DNA of 64,000 nucleotides, taken from NCBI RefSeq assembly GCF_001936475.1, contig NZ_MSPQ01000001.1, positions 310,001 through 374,000 of the forward strand, read 5' to 3'. This DNA is from Algoriphagus marinus (GTDB lineage Bacteria > Bacteroidota > Bacteroidia > Cytophagales > Cyclobacteriaceae). Positions 10,064 through 19,892 of the stretch are shown here, piece after piece (positions within the stretch are counted from its first letter, which is position 1; each line of letters starts with the position of its first letter). Both the position numbers and the translations under genes were made by a program. The notes under the pieces are model-generated. The model saw only the letters and a list, made by a program, of their open reading frames with translations, did not search any database and was not told where the DNA came from.

Positions 10064-11305
10064 ATGAATAATAATGCGCCAAAAAAAAGAATAGCAATTC
10101 TTGGAGCAGGTGGACTTGGCGTTTGTACCGCCTTAGAACTAGCCAATCGAGGCTATCAGGTAGATTTATATGAAGAGCATTCTGCTCCAGTCAAAAAAGC
10201 AAGCTATGTCCAAGAAGGGAAAATCCACTTAGGCCTTATTTACGCTTTGGACAAGGAGCTTCATACTGCAAAGGAGATGATCAATGGAGCACTCCATTTC
10301 ATCACTTACCTCAAACGATGGATTGAAATCAATCCGGAGGAAATTATTTCTACACCATTTTACTATGGCGTGCATAAAGGTTCCCTGATGTCGCCTGAAG
10401 AGGTAGCTGTTCATTACAAGCGGTGTAGCAACTATTTTAAAGAAGCTAGGGATCATTTCAAAAAAGATTATCTGGATCTCTTCGAGTCGCTCGAGATTTC
10501 CAGACTTTCAGATTCGGAAATAGAATCTGTTGCCAATCCTGAATACATGGAGGCAATTTTCAAAACAACAGAATATGCAGTTGAGCCTAGAATCATCTCC
10601 GAAAAGCTTACCGAAGCAGTACTGGCACATCCACAAATTAATCTGTTTTTAAATACCATGATCACAGCCGTTTCGGATCAAGGAAATGGATTGAAGGTTC
10701 ATTTTACCCACGACCAAAACCCCGCTGCTGAAGTCTATCCTGAGGTCATCAATGCCACTTGGAATGGACTTCTTGCCATAGATAAAACCATGGGTATCGA
10801 ACCTCCCCAAAAGTGGTCGCATCGGTACAAGTTCGGGAACAAGGTGTTTATTCCTTTAAAAAATGAAGATTTACCATCCTTGACAATTGTGCAAGGCCCC
10901 TTTGGTGACACTGTGAATTTCAGAGACCGGGGAATGTTTATGTCTTGGTATCCAATCGGCCGAACTGGCTGGTCTGAAGATTATCGAGCTCCCGAATGGG
11001 ACAATCAATATTCTACAGCAGAGCGGATGGATGTATTCGAGAAAAGTTTGGAGGAAATCGCTTTACGTATTCCTTCTTTGCGAAATTTAAAATTCAAGCG
11101 GGAAGATATCAGCCCAGTAGGTGGAGTAATCTATGCACATGGCAATCAGGATGTGGATTTAGCTGATTCGAGACTCCATACTAGATTTGAGGTAGGAATG
11201 CGTTCGTTCGGCAATTACCATACTGTCAATACTGGCAAATACACAATTATTCCTTTGCTGGCAGTCAGTATTGCGAATCAGATTTCTGGAAAGACATTAT
11301 TCTAA
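10064..11305 (+). CDS. FAD-dependent oxidoreductase (DAO family)
   Basis: 413 aa. The N-terminal Rossmann dinucleotide site is clear: IAILGAGGLGVCTALELANRG followed by an acidic strand end (VDLYEEH). The body resembles glycine/D-amino-acid oxidase-like flavoproteins with a substrate domain and a late GG motif. Soluble, no leader. Substrate unknown; its position between a CDP-alcohol phosphatidyltransferase and a glycosyltransferase suggests modification of a polyol or sugar precursor, which is inference only. Confidence 0.82.
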   Translation: MNNNAPKKRIAILGAGGLGVCTALELANRGYQVDLYEEHSAPVKKASYVQEGKIHLGLIYALDKELHTAKEMINGALHFITYLKRWIEINPEEIISTPFYYGVHKGSLMSPEEVAVHYKRCSNYFKEARDHFKKDYLDLFESLEISRLSDSEIESVANPEYMEAIFKTTEYAVEPRIISEKLTEAVLAHPQINLFLNTMITAVSDQGNGLKVHFTHDQNPAAEVYPEVINATWNGLLAIDKTMGIEPPQKWSHRYKFGNKVFIPLKNEDLPSLTIVQGPFGDTVNFRDRGMFMSWYPIGRTGWSEDYRAPEWDNQYSTAERMDVFEKSLEEIALRIPSLRNLKFKREDISPVGGVIYAHGNQDVDLADSRLHTRFEVGMRSFGNYHTVNTGKYTIIPLLAVSIANQISGKTLF

Positions 11306-11310
11306 AGATT

Positions 11311-12255
11311 TTGGAAAACCCACTGATTTCAATCATTGTAGCTACTTACAACTCCAGTTATGTGCTTCGCTATGCCATACAAAGCGTATTGGATTCGGAT
11401 TTTCAAAACTGGGAAATGATTATCGTAGGAGATTGCTGCACCGATGACACCGAGGCTGTGGTGCGGAATTTTGGTGACTCGAGAATATCCTTTACCAATT
11501 TGGACGAAAATAGTGGGCAGCAAGCGAAGCCAACGAATGTAGCCTTGGGAAAAGTAAAGGGTGAGTACATTACTTTTCTCAATCAGGATGATCTTTTTTT
11601 CAAGGATCATCTCAGTAGCTGTGTTGAAGAAATGCAAAAATCTGGGGCGGAGTTTATGGTTGTTCCAGGAATAAAAATTTCTCCCTCAACTCAACAGGAG
11701 CTGGAAACGAATTCTTTTGCAGCCGAGATGTATGCAGTGCACCCCAAAGGGAAATTTTCGCCCCATATTTTTAGCATTGCCTCTACTTGGTTTATTCACA
11801 GCTCTGTCCCTGAGAAAATAGAATTATGGAAAATGGAGAAAGATGTCTTTGTCACTCCATCTCAGGAGTGGCTTTTCCGGGCATACACACAAAATATCAG
11901 CTTTCATTTTCCAAAAAAAATAGGTTTAATAATTATACATAGCGCTGAACGAAAGGGGTTTTACACTGAAAATTCAAGTTATGAGCATGATTATTTTTTC
12001 CCAAGATTAAACACCTTGGAATTAAAATCAGACCTTCTGGAAAAGGCAGCTTTAAAAGCAGCCGGAGATTATAATTATTTAGTGTTCAAATCACCTCATA
12101 CCCTATTCAGAAGAATTATAGGGGCTCCGTTCCACCGTATTTTGGAACGCTTAAAAATCCACCCCACCTCTTTCCGGCTTTATTTGAAATGGAGAAAAAA
12201 GGGAAAATTCATCAGCCATCTAAAAAATATTGCTGAGCAACCAAAAGAGGATTAG
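11311..12255 (+). CDS. GT2-family glycosyltransferase
   Basis: 314 aa. GT-A fold: PLISIIVATYNSSYVLRYAIQSVLDS, then IIVGDCCTDDTEAVV and the metal-binding NQDDL (DxD equivalent). Family members transfer sugars from nucleotide donors to envelope glycans or lipids. The start codon appears to be TTG at 11311, only 5 bp after the previous stop, so translation is probably coupled; no better in-frame ATG exists near the N-terminal strand. Donor and acceptor are unknown. Confidence 0.86.
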   Translation: MENPLISIIVATYNSSYVLRYAIQSVLDSDFQNWEMIIVGDCCTDDTEAVVRNFGDSRISFTNLDENSGQQAKPTNVALGKVKGEYITFLNQDDLFFKDHLSSCVEEMQKSGAEFMVVPGIKISPSTQQELETNSFAAEMYAVHPKGKFSPHIFSIASTWFIHSSVPEKIELWKMEKDVFVTPSQEWLFRAYTQNISFHFPKKIGLIIIHSAERKGFYTENSSYEHDYFFPRLNTLELKSDLLEKAALKAAGDYNYLVFKSPHTLFRRIIGAPFHRILERLKIHPTSFRLYLKWRKKGKFISHLKNIAEQPKED

Positions 12256-12280
12256 AACGGTTTTATTTGGATCATTTAAT

Positions 12281-12320
12281 CGGAGCTATCTTTTCGATCA
12301 TAGCCGTTTATTTTATCTTT
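12281..12320 (+). terminator. Possible terminator after the GT2 gene
   Basis: CGGaGCTAT (12281-12289) and ATAGCCG (12299-12305) form a bulged stem, followed by a T-rich TTTATTTTATCTTT. The stem is short and bulged, so this is a weak call. Confidence 0.35.
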
Positions 12321-12346
12321 AAAAAATAACCTAGCTCCTCACCTCA

Positions 12347-14104
12347 GTGATCAATTTTCTTCTTCGAAGCTCTGTCTATTTTCTTTTGATTTTCTTTTTT
12401 GCCTGTGAAGCAAAATCTCCAGAAAAGAAGCCCAACGTCATCCTTATTCTTACTGATGACCAAGGCTACGGAGACTTAGGAATTCATGGAAATACAGCTA
12501 TAAATACCCCTGTTTTGGATCAACTGGGTAGGGAATCTGCACGGTTTGATCGTTTCTATGTAAGCCCTCTTTGTGCACCTACTCGAGCGAGTATTCTGAC
12601 CGGACGCTATCATTTGCGGACTGGTACCATATCCGTTTCAAATGGATTAGAAGTTATGGATGCTTCAGAATACACGCTAGCGGAGCTTTTCAAGGCTAAT
12701 GGCTTTTCCACAGGCATGTTTGGCAAATGGCATAACGGGCAACATTATCCCAATCATCCATTAGCTCAGGGTTTTGATGAATTCACAGGATTTTTGGCAG
12801 GGCACTGGTCTAATTATTTTGACACCCAGCTGGAAAAAGACAAAAAAACGCAGAAAGTCGAAGGATACCTTCCGGATATACTGACCGACGAGGCAATCGC
12901 TTTTATAGAAAAAAATCAGTCGAAGCCCTTTTTCACCTACCTCCCCTACAATACTCCACATAGTCCGCACCAAGTACCCGACAAGTATTTTGACCCTTAC
13001 AAAAAACAAGGACTTTCAAATGAATTGGCCGCTATACATGGGATGGTTAGTAATATTGATTCAAATATTGGTCGCTTATTAGCCAAAGTGAAGGAGATGG
13101 GTCTTGAAGAAAACACGCTGATCATCTTCTTGACTGATAATGGTCCAAATGGGAATCGATACAACGCCGATATGAAAGGCATCAAAGGAAGTGTTCACGA
13201 AGGGCGAGTGCGGGTACCATCTTTTTGGAAATGGCCTGAGAAAATAAGTCCTGGTTTGAGGAAGGTTTCTGGAGCACATATTGACATTCTGCCCACTTTG
13301 GTCGAATTGCTTGGGCTTGAGTTTGTCGAAAAGAAAAAACTTGACGGAGTAAGTCTGGCTCCAACGCTAAGAGGCGAAGTTCAGGAAATCAACCGGGCGA
13401 TTTATTCACAAGTTGCTTTCCCACAGCAAGAGATTACCGCAGAACCTGGAGCAATCCGGAAGGATTCCATGCTTTTGGTCCTTTTGAAGGAAGGAGTAGA
13501 ATTATACGATTTGAAAAATGACCCAAACCAAACCCAAAATTTAGCTGAAAGCCAACCAGAAATAACTGCTGATTTGAAAGCTGATTACAGGACTTGGTGG
13601 GAAGATGTGAGTTCGGATATCAATCTTGACAGACCTATTCCGATTTCCAATGAGGCTCCACAAATCTTATTGGCCGGTTACGAGGCGACATTTTCCGGAG
13701 GAATCAAATTCTATGAAGGACATGGCTGGGCCCAGGATTGGTTGACAAACTGGAAAAATCCGGATGACAGAATTTCCTGGAATCTCGATGTAATCAACCC
13801 AGGTAATTATGATGTTATTCTTGAGTACAGTGCGAGCAAAGAACAAATCGGATCGGAACTCATTTTACAGCAGTCAGGAGAAGAAATTACCTTTGAAATT
13901 AGGGAAGCTTATGAAGGAAAATTGATTCCCAGCCCTGATCGAATCCCGAGAAAAGAAGCTCCTGAAAAAACCTGGAAACAGATTCCAATTGGAAAAATTG
14001 ACTTAAAAATGGGGAAAACCAGATTGGATTTATTCGCTAAAAATATTTCTCCAGAAGGTGTAGGCGAACTTTATAGCCTTCGGTTGATACCTTCCAAAGA
14101 CTAA
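12347..14104 (+). CDS. Sulfatase (arylsulfatase family), lipoprotein
   Basis: 585 aa. The start is GTG at 12347, giving a leader MINFLLRSS...FFFAC with lipidation at Cys20. The type I sulfatase signature C76-A-P-T-R80-A-S-I-L-T-G-R carries the Cys that is converted to formylglycine; D37-D38 (LTDDQGYGD) are metal ligands and a later FLTDNGP segment completes the site. A C-terminal ~130-residue beta-rich domain follows the catalytic part. It should act in the periplasm or at the outer membrane on a sulfated glycan; no maturase or SusCD pair is nearby. Confidence 0.92.
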   Translation: MINFLLRSSVYFLLIFFFACEAKSPEKKPNVILILTDDQGYGDLGIHGNTAINTPVLDQLGRESARFDRFYVSPLCAPTRASILTGRYHLRTGTISVSNGLEVMDASEYTLAELFKANGFSTGMFGKWHNGQHYPNHPLAQGFDEFTGFLAGHWSNYFDTQLEKDKKTQKVEGYLPDILTDEAIAFIEKNQSKPFFTYLPYNTPHSPHQVPDKYFDPYKKQGLSNELAAIHGMVSNIDSNIGRLLAKVKEMGLEENTLIIFLTDNGPNGNRYNADMKGIKGSVHEGRVRVPSFWKWPEKISPGLRKVSGAHIDILPTLVELLGLEFVEKKKLDGVSLAPTLRGEVQEINRAIYSQVAFPQQEITAEPGAIRKDSMLLVLLKEGVELYDLKNDPNQTQNLAESQPEITADLKADYRTWWEDVSSDINLDRPIPISNEAPQILLAGYEATFSGGIKFYEGHGWAQDWLTNWKNPDDRISWNLDVINPGNYDVILEYSASKEQIGSELILQQSGEEITFEIREAYEGKLIPSPDRIPRKEAPEKTWKQIPIGKIDLKMGKTRLDLFAKNISPEGVGELYSLRLIPSKD

Positions 14105-14116
14105 ATAATCCCAACT

Positions 14117-15589
14117 ATGACCGAAAAAAAACACGAAAACCATACTTTGGATCCGGAGAATTGGGATGAAATAAGAGCTTTGGGTCATCAAATGATCGAT
14201 GATTTAGTCAATTATTGGCAAGGGATCCGCGAAGAACCAACTTGGAAACCCATCCCAGAGGAGATAAAATCAACATTTGATACTGTTGTTCCAAAACAGG
14301 GTTTAGCTCCAGCCCAAGTTTACGAACAATTCAAAACAACTATTTTCCCTTACAACAAGGGAAATGTTCATCCTAGGTTTTTTGCCTGGATTCAAGGGAC
14401 TGGGAATCCCATGGGAGTTTGGGGAGATCTACTCGCATCAGGAATGAATCCAAATGTGGCCATTGGGGAGCATGCTCCCATGTATGTAGATCAACAAGTG
14501 GTGAGCTGGTGTAAGGAAATCATGGGGTTTCCGGAAAATTCTTCCGGCATACTGGTAAGTGGAGGAAGTATGGCAAATATCACTGCACTGACCGTGGCTA
14601 GAAACTCTTTCAGAGATCGTGAGATAAGAAAAAAAGGATTGCAGCAAACCGCTGAAAAGCTACTAATCTACTGCTCAGTCGAAACACATAGCTGCATTCA
14701 AAAAGCAGCAGAGATCATCGGTCTAGGAACAGATGCAGTACGAAAAATCGGAGTGAATAAGCATTTTGAGATGCTGACAGATGAATTGGAAGATCAAATT
14801 CGCATGGATATATCTGAAGGATTTACCCCCTTTTGCATTGTAGGAACTTCCGGAACTGTAAATACCGGTGCGATTGATCCCATGGAGAAGCTTCTTTCAC
14901 TCAGCAAAAAGTACGATTTATGGTTTCATGTCGATGGAGCTTACGGTGCGCTTTGCAAGCTGGACCCCATTTATTCCGATAGATTAAAGGCAATCGAAGA
15001 AGCTGACAGTTTAGCTTTTGATCTTCACAAATGGCTTTATGTACCTTATGAGGTCGGTTGTACGCTGATCCGGGACAAGAAAAAACACCGAGATTCCTTT
15101 GCCGTCAATCCTAATTATCTCCTTCAGGAGAGCAGAGGACTTGCAGGAGGGTTAGACTCGATCAATAATTATGGATTTGAGCTATCAAGGGGATTCAAGG
15201 CATTGAAAGTATGGATGTCACTCAAAGAGCATGGTCTGGAAAAGTATCGAAAGATGATCGCTCAGAATAACCGCCAGGCTGAATACTTAGCAGAACTGGT
15301 AAAATCTGAACCTCTTCTGGAATTGACTGCCCCTGTTTCGATGAGCATAACCTGTTTTAGAAGGATTGAACCTGGTTTTTCTGAGGAGCAACTTAAGGAG
15401 TTGAACAGGGAAATTTTACTTCGACTTCAAGAGTCAGGAATCGCATCTCCAAGCTCTACTATTCTAAATGGAAAATATACATTTCGAATTGCCAATGTCA
15501 ACCAACGGACTCGCTTTGAAGACATGGATCTATTGGTAAAGGAAGTATTGAGAATAGGACATGAGATTTTGAAAACTGAATCATTCTAA
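14117..15589 (+). CDS. Group II pyridoxal-dependent decarboxylase
   Basis: 490 aa, of the aromatic-L-amino-acid/glutamate decarboxylase family. HVDGAYGA gives the PLP-binding Asp, and FDLHKWLYVPYEVGC carries the Schiff-base Lys305. GTSGTVNTGAIDP is the family phosphate-side loop. Length and the FxxFP N-terminal style match bacterial AADC-like enzymes rather than GadB. Cytoplasmic. Substrate (tyrosine, DOPA, tryptophan or another amino acid) is not resolved. It begins 12 bp after the sulfatase stop but a functional link is not evident. Confidence 0.9.
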   Translation: MTEKKHENHTLDPENWDEIRALGHQMIDDLVNYWQGIREEPTWKPIPEEIKSTFDTVVPKQGLAPAQVYEQFKTTIFPYNKGNVHPRFFAWIQGTGNPMGVWGDLLASGMNPNVAIGEHAPMYVDQQVVSWCKEIMGFPENSSGILVSGGSMANITALTVARNSFRDREIRKKGLQQTAEKLLIYCSVETHSCIQKAAEIIGLGTDAVRKIGVNKHFEMLTDELEDQIRMDISEGFTPFCIVGTSGTVNTGAIDPMEKLLSLSKKYDLWFHVDGAYGALCKLDPIYSDRLKAIEEADSLAFDLHKWLYVPYEVGCTLIRDKKKHRDSFAVNPNYLLQESRGLAGGLDSINNYGFELSRGFKALKVWMSLKEHGLEKYRKMIAQNNRQAEYLAELVKSEPLLELTAPVSMSITCFRRIEPGFSEEQLKELNREILLRLQESGIASPSSTILNGKYTFRIANVNQRTRFEDMDLLVKEVLRIGHEILKTESF

Positions 15590-15734
15590 ATATTTAACGA
15601 ATTAATTTCACCTAATTAATCTAAATCAATTGTTCCGATTCAATCAATATATGCCAAATAATCAACTTTAATATTCTAAAAATCAAGGTTTAATTTTTAT
15701 TTTGATAGGATTAACCAATTTAACCTTAATCAAA

Positions 15735-16430
15735 ATGAAAAAACTTGTAGCAGAATTTATCGGAACGTTCTGGCTGGTGCTAGGAGGTTGTGGCAGTGCG
15801 GTCTTAGCAGCTGGCTATCCTGAGCTAGGAATTGGATTTGTAGGGGTTTCGCTTGCCTTCGGACTTACAATATTGACTATGGCGTATGCAATAGGCCATA
15901 TTTCAGGTTGTCACCTGAATCCTGCGGTAACCATTGGGCTTTGGACGGGAGGAAGATTTGAAGGTAAAGATGTAATAGGATACATCATCGCCCAGGTTTT
16001 AGGAGGATTAGCCGGGGCAAGTATCCTTTATTTTATTGTCACAGGAAAAGCCGGAGCGGAGATCGGTGGATTTGCGTCTAATGGCTATGGAGAGGCCTCT
16101 CCTGATGGTTATAATATGACTGCTGCCTTAATCACTGAAATCGTGATGACATTTATGTTTTTGATGATTATTCTCGGGTCCACTTATCCGGAAGCGCCTG
16201 CAGGTTTTGCAGGAATAGCTATTGGCTTGGGTTTGGTATTGATTCACCTAATAAGTATTCCCGTGACAAATACTTCTGTAAATCCTGCCAGGAGTACTTC
16301 TCAGGCTATATTTGCTGGAGGAATTTATTTACAACAGCTGTGGTTATTCTGGCTCGCTCCGATTGTTGGCGCAGCTCTTGCAGGGATAATTCATAAAAAT
16401 TTTCTATCCAGATCGGACACTAAGTCCTAA
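15735..16430 (+). CDS. aqpZ: Aquaporin Z
   Basis: A six-helix water channel with both NPA boxes: HLNPAVTIG in loop B and [11 protein letters not shown] in loop E. The Arg after the second NPA and the His in the 'IHLISIPVT' helix fit the narrow water-selective AqpZ filter rather than a glycerol facilitator. I choose ATG 15735 ([15 protein letters not shown]); the upstream TTG at 15702 would add 11 residues not found in the family. Encoded 24 bp before a small outer-membrane protein. Confidence 0.94.
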   Translation: MKKLVAEFIGTFWLVLGGCGSAVLAAGYPELGIGFVGVSLAFGLTILTMAYAIGHISGCHLNPAVTIGLWTGGRFEGKDVIGYIIAQVLGGLAGASILYFIVTGKAGAEIGGFASNGYGEASPDGYNMTAALITEIVMTFMFLMIILGSTYPEAPAGFAGIAIGLGLVLIHLISIPVTNTSVNPARSTSQAIFAGGIYLQQLWLFWLAPIVGAALAGIIHKNFLSRSDTKS

Positions 16431-16454
16431 ATTTGAGCAACCAAAAATTAATTT

Positions 16455-16898
16455 ATGAAACATTTAAAGATTCTTTCAATTGTTATTCTCCTCTTTGCAG
16501 CAGGAAATTTTGAACTACGGGCGCAGGAAGTCGGTATTCGGTTTGGTGATTTCTATGGTAATAATGTCGCCATCGATGGGGTTTTTGCACTGGGTGACTT
16601 TAGCAGAATCCATGCTGATGTCAGTTTTGGAGGAAATGGATTGGGAATCGATGCACTTTGGAATCCAATCTATGATGATATTCCCGATACAGATTTGCAA
16701 TGGTATGCAGGATTTGGTCCAGCGATTTATCTTGGAGACGACTTCCGTTTTGGGGCTGCAGGTGAAGTGGGTGCTGAGTATGCATTCGCAGATGTTCCAA
16801 TCACGATTGGACTGGACTTTAGACCCTATTTATTCTTGATCGAAGAAACTGAATTTCGAGCTGGATTTGGCCTAAATGTGCGTTGGAGACTAAATTAA
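16455..16898 (+). CDS. Small outer-membrane beta-barrel-like protein
   Basis: 147 aa with a signal peptide cut after about 23 residues (...ELRAQ|EVGIRFG). The mature part alternates polar and aromatic/hydrophobic residues in short Gly-rich strands (VGIRFGDFYGNNVAIDG, FRAGFGLNVRWRLN), as in small eight-stranded barrels. No family recognised. A strong terminator follows within 30 bp, so aqpZ and this gene may be one transcript. Confidence 0.7.
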   Translation: MKHLKILSIVILLFAAGNFELRAQEVGIRFGDFYGNNVAIDGVFALGDFSRIHADVSFGGNGLGIDALWNPIYDDIPDTDLQWYAGFGPAIYLGDDFRFGAAGEVGAEYAFADVPITIGLDFRPYLFLIEETEFRAGFGLNVRWRLN

Positions 16899-16922
16899 AT
16901 AATCTATTAATCCATAACTTGG

Positions 16923-16953
16923 AGCCGACTAGTCTAGATTAGTCGGCTTTTTT
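16923..16953 (+). terminator. Intrinsic terminator
   Basis: AGCCGACTA (16923-16931) pairs perfectly with TAGTCGGCT (16940-16948) around an 8-nt loop, followed by a run of T. It ends directly against the ATG of the next gene at 16954. Confidence 0.88.
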
Positions 16954-17412
16954 ATGGAACAGATCGTATCGGGTGAGTTTTTTATGGAAAGATTTCCTGG
17001 GAAGGGAGGTTGGACTTTTATCAAACTCCCAATCTCTATTTTCCCTTCCGGGAAAGCATTTGGGATGCTGAAAGTATCCGGATCAATAGACTCTTTCACT
17101 TTCGAAGGAAAACATCTCATGCCTATGGGAGATGGCTCACTTTTCATTCCAGTGGCCAAATCTATTAGAACAATAATCAAGAAAGAAGCCGGCGATCGAG
17201 TCCATTTGAAATTACTACGTGACGAAATTCCATCAGAAGCTCCTCAAGAATTGATTGACTGTCTCAAGGATGACCCCGGCAAGTATCAACTTTTTCGAAA
17301 CCTCTCTAAAGAAGATCAGAAGAAATGGGTTGAATATATTTATGCTACGAGCTCCATTGCCGGAAAAACAGAACGAATCATAAAGCTTCTTTCAGAATTA
17401 GAAAATCTTTAA
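16954..17412 (+). CDS. YdeI/DUF1905 domain protein
   Basis: 152 aa. The first ~85 residues match the DUF1905 beta-barrel pattern (PGKGGWTFIKLP, FGMLKVSGSID, FIPVAKSIRTIIKKEAGD). The last ~50 form the YdeI-like helical tail (SKEDQKKWVEYIYATSSIAGKTERI). YdeI proteins are linked to bacteriocin/peptide protection in enterobacteria but the function here is unknown. The start codon touches the preceding terminator; the internal ATG at 16984 would delete the first beta-strand, so 16954 is preferred. Confidence 0.82.
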   Translation: MEQIVSGEFFMERFPGKGGWTFIKLPISIFPSGKAFGMLKVSGSIDSFTFEGKHLMPMGDGSLFIPVAKSIRTIIKKEAGDRVHLKLLRDEIPSEAPQELIDCLKDDPGKYQLFRNLSKEDQKKWVEYIYATSSIAGKTERIIKLLSELENL

Positions 17413-19811
17413 AACTCAACAATTATCCCAACTGTTGGTAAAAGTGATCCAGCTGTATTCTCTAGAAAGCGCAACTGATATCTGCTCGGGTCGTTGGGGT
17501 CTACCAAAATATTTCCTGCATCATCCCGAACTGGCACTAGCAAGGGTGGTTGCTCTGCTTGGAAGTTATAAACATTTTGGATATCCACATACCAGTTTAA
17601 ATTCCAGTTCTCGAAGAAATATTTCTTATCGATCCGCAAGTCTAGCTGGTGAAAGGCAGGTAATCTAATCGCATTGATTTGTGTAAAATCCAATATCGGC
17701 TGACCTCTCAAATCCCAGTTACTGATCAAGGAAGACTCTTCGACATCGTATGGAGTATATGGCGTACCGCCAAGAAATCTCCATCTAGCTCCAATTTCCC
17801 AATTTTTCCCAAATCGCTTGCCGGCTGTCAAGCTGACTATAAATCGATTATCCCAAGAAGAAGGTACAAATCCCTCGGTATTCGGATTGGTGAATTCACT
17901 TCTCACCAAAGTCAATGCGGCGATACCATAAAAATTATTAAAGAGTCGCTGCTGTGCCAAAAACTCAATTCCATAGGCTTTCCCTTCAGCATTTGATTCG
18001 ACAGGCTCATTTCCAATGACTCCAAAATCAGCGCCTAAATTTGCCAAGGCTATTCCATTACGAATTGAAGAAGGGTAATTATTGTAACGCTTGTAAAATG
18101 CTTCAGCGGTAAATCTTCGGTTTTTCTCCGGAACCAAAAACTCAATGCCCGCTATTAACTGAGAGTTTCGAATAAAACGTACATCATTTTCCTGATTTAC
18201 CAGCACACCATCATTATCTTGGAATCCAAGAACAGTATAGGCCGGCTTCTGATAATAGATTCCGGCATTTGCGGTGGCATATAGATTCGGCTTTAGCTGG
18301 TAGGAAAAAGATACCCGTGGACTGATTTGATTCAAGGGATTGGAAGCTGTTTCTGCAAAGTCAGCACCATCCATTCTTATTCCACCGGTGACTAATAACC
18401 TGTCATTACTAAAATTCTTTGATCCTGAGATAAAGGCTCCATACTGATTAAAATTGGATGTTGACTCTATATCAATGATCTGACCGGAGGCTGCTAAGGT
18501 AGACCGGTCAAAGTTGTTGATGAAATACCTGGAATATTGATAGTTAACCCCGTATTTGAGAGTATATCCTTTTCCAAAAATACTGTTCTCAGCCCTAAAT
18601 TTATTTTCAGATTCTTGAGAAACATACCTAAACAGCAAATTGGCCTCGTTGCTTTCGTCATTTCCGGCGTATTTAAACGATTCATTATTAAGCATATTCC
18701 TGCTCAAAATAAAAGTCCAAAAGCCATTTTCTCGGAAGCGTTTCAACTTTAATCCAGTGGCATAATTCCACTGATTTTGAATGGGCAGGACATCCAGTAA
18801 ATAAAGTCTATCTGCCCGCTCATCAGGAGTCTCATCATCAGGTACATCCTGATTCAAGACAAAATTATCGATTGCCCCTACTCCGATAAAAGTCAATTCC
18901 GTTTTATCATTAAGCTTGGTGGTGGTTTTCACCTGAAAATCATTGAAGGTAGGAAGGAACGGCAAGCCAATCAATCTGAAAAGTCCTTGTAAATACGAAC
19001 GCCTCGCAGAAACCAGATAAGTGGTTTTTTCGCCAATAGGACCCTCGTTGGATAAGGTGAGTTCCGATGCACCCAGAGTCAACTGAGTAGCCATTTTATC
19101 CCGACGGCCTTCTTTCAAAGTAAACTCGAAAAATGAACTCATTGCATCCATACGATTGGCCGGAAAACCACCAGCAATCAAATCCACATTTTTGATGAGA
19201 TTCACATTGAGAATCCCAACTGGCCCTCCAGAAGACCCTTGCGTAGCGAAGTGGTTGATGACAGGTACTTCAATCTCATCCACAAAAAACTTGTTTTCGT
19301 TTGGCGCTCCACCTCGGATGATGATGTCATTTCTAAAACTAGCGGTACTGGCTACTCCTGGCAATGATTGGATAACTCTGGAAATGTCCCTGTTTCCACC
19401 TGGATAGCGTTCGATCTCATTTGAATTCAACTTTCTCACCGATAGAGGAGTCTCTTCCGACCTTGAAAACTCTGAGCTTACTACCACCTCACTAAGTTCC
19501 GAGGCGTCTTCTTGCAGTTCAAAATCCAATTGCACCGGACGAGCCAAGGTCACTTGCACTTCGTAAGCTGTAGCTGTCTTATATCCTACAAAGCTTGCTC
19601 GCACATTGTATAATCCCGGCGGGACATTCTTTATTTCATAAAATCCGTCTTCATTGGAAATTGCACCAAACTCCGTTTCCAATACCAAAACATTAGCGAA
19701 CGGCACCGGCTCATTGTTTACCGGATTGAAAATTCTCCCACTGATAATTCCCTGGGAAAATGTCTGAATTGAAAAAAGTGCAAGAAATAGAGTAAGTAGA
19801 TGTTTTCTCAT
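17409..19811 (-). CDS. TonB-dependent receptor with carboxypeptidase-like N-domain
   Basis: About 800 aa. After a signal peptide (MRKHLLTLFLALFSIQTFSQ) comes a CarboxypepD_reg-like domain (ISGRIFNPVNNEPVPFANV ... GFYEIKNVPPGLYNVRASFVGYK), then the plug (IERYPGGNRDISRVIQSLPGV, IIIRGGAPNENKFFVDEIEVP) and a 22-strand-type barrel ending in an aromatic strand (TVGIIVEF). No SusD partner follows, so it is not a classical polysaccharide-utilisation receptor. Start chosen at 19811; an extension to 19880 would precede the leader with polar residues. It lies 82 bp downstream of crtW and might be co-transcribed. Ligand unknown. Confidence 0.92.
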   Translation of the reverse strand: MRKHLLTLFLALFSIQTFSQGIISGRIFNPVNNEPVPFANVLVLETEFGAISNEDGFYEIKNVPPGLYNVRASFVGYKTATAYEVQVTLARPVQLDFELQEDASELSEVVVSSEFSRSEETPLSVRKLNSNEIERYPGGNRDISRVIQSLPGVASTASFRNDIIIRGGAPNENKFFVDEIEVPVINHFATQGSSGGPVGILNVNLIKNVDLIAGGFPANRMDAMSSFFEFTLKEGRRDKMATQLTLGASELTLSNEGPIGEKTTYLVSARRSYLQGLFRLIGLPFLPTFNDFQVKTTTKLNDKTELTFIGVGAIDNFVLNQDVPDDETPDERADRLYLLDVLPIQNQWNYATGLKLKRFRENGFWTFILSRNMLNNESFKYAGNDESNEANLLFRYVSQESENKFRAENSIFGKGYTLKYGVNYQYSRYFINNFDRSTLAASGQIIDIESTSNFNQYGAFISGSKNFSNDRLLVTGGIRMDGADFAETASNPLNQISPRVSFSYQLKPNLYATANAGIYYQKPAYTVLGFQDNDGVLVNQENDVRFIRNSQLIAGIEFLVPEKNRRFTAEAFYKRYNNYPSSIRNGIALANLGADFGVIGNEPVESNAEGKAYGIEFLAQQRLFNNFYGIAALTLVRSEFTNPNTEGFVPSSWDNRFIVSLTAGKRFGKNWEIGARWRFLGGTPYTPYDVEESSLISNWDLRGQPILDFTQINAIRLPAFHQLDLRIDKKYFFENWNLNWYVDIQNVYNFQAEQPPLLVPVRDDAGNILVDPNDPSRYQLRFLENTAGSLLPTVGIIVEF

Positions 19812-19892
19812 ATGGAATAATTGATACCTAGAAAAACAATTACTACTCAAAAGGTTTCCAGATTTAGTAGATATTGACAAAAATCAACGGAA

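Noticed and set aside
17409..19811. SusC-like receptor of a polysaccharide-utilisation locus
   Set aside because: There is no SusD gene or glycoside hydrolase next to it, and the receptor lacks the size of SusC proteins (about 1000 aa).
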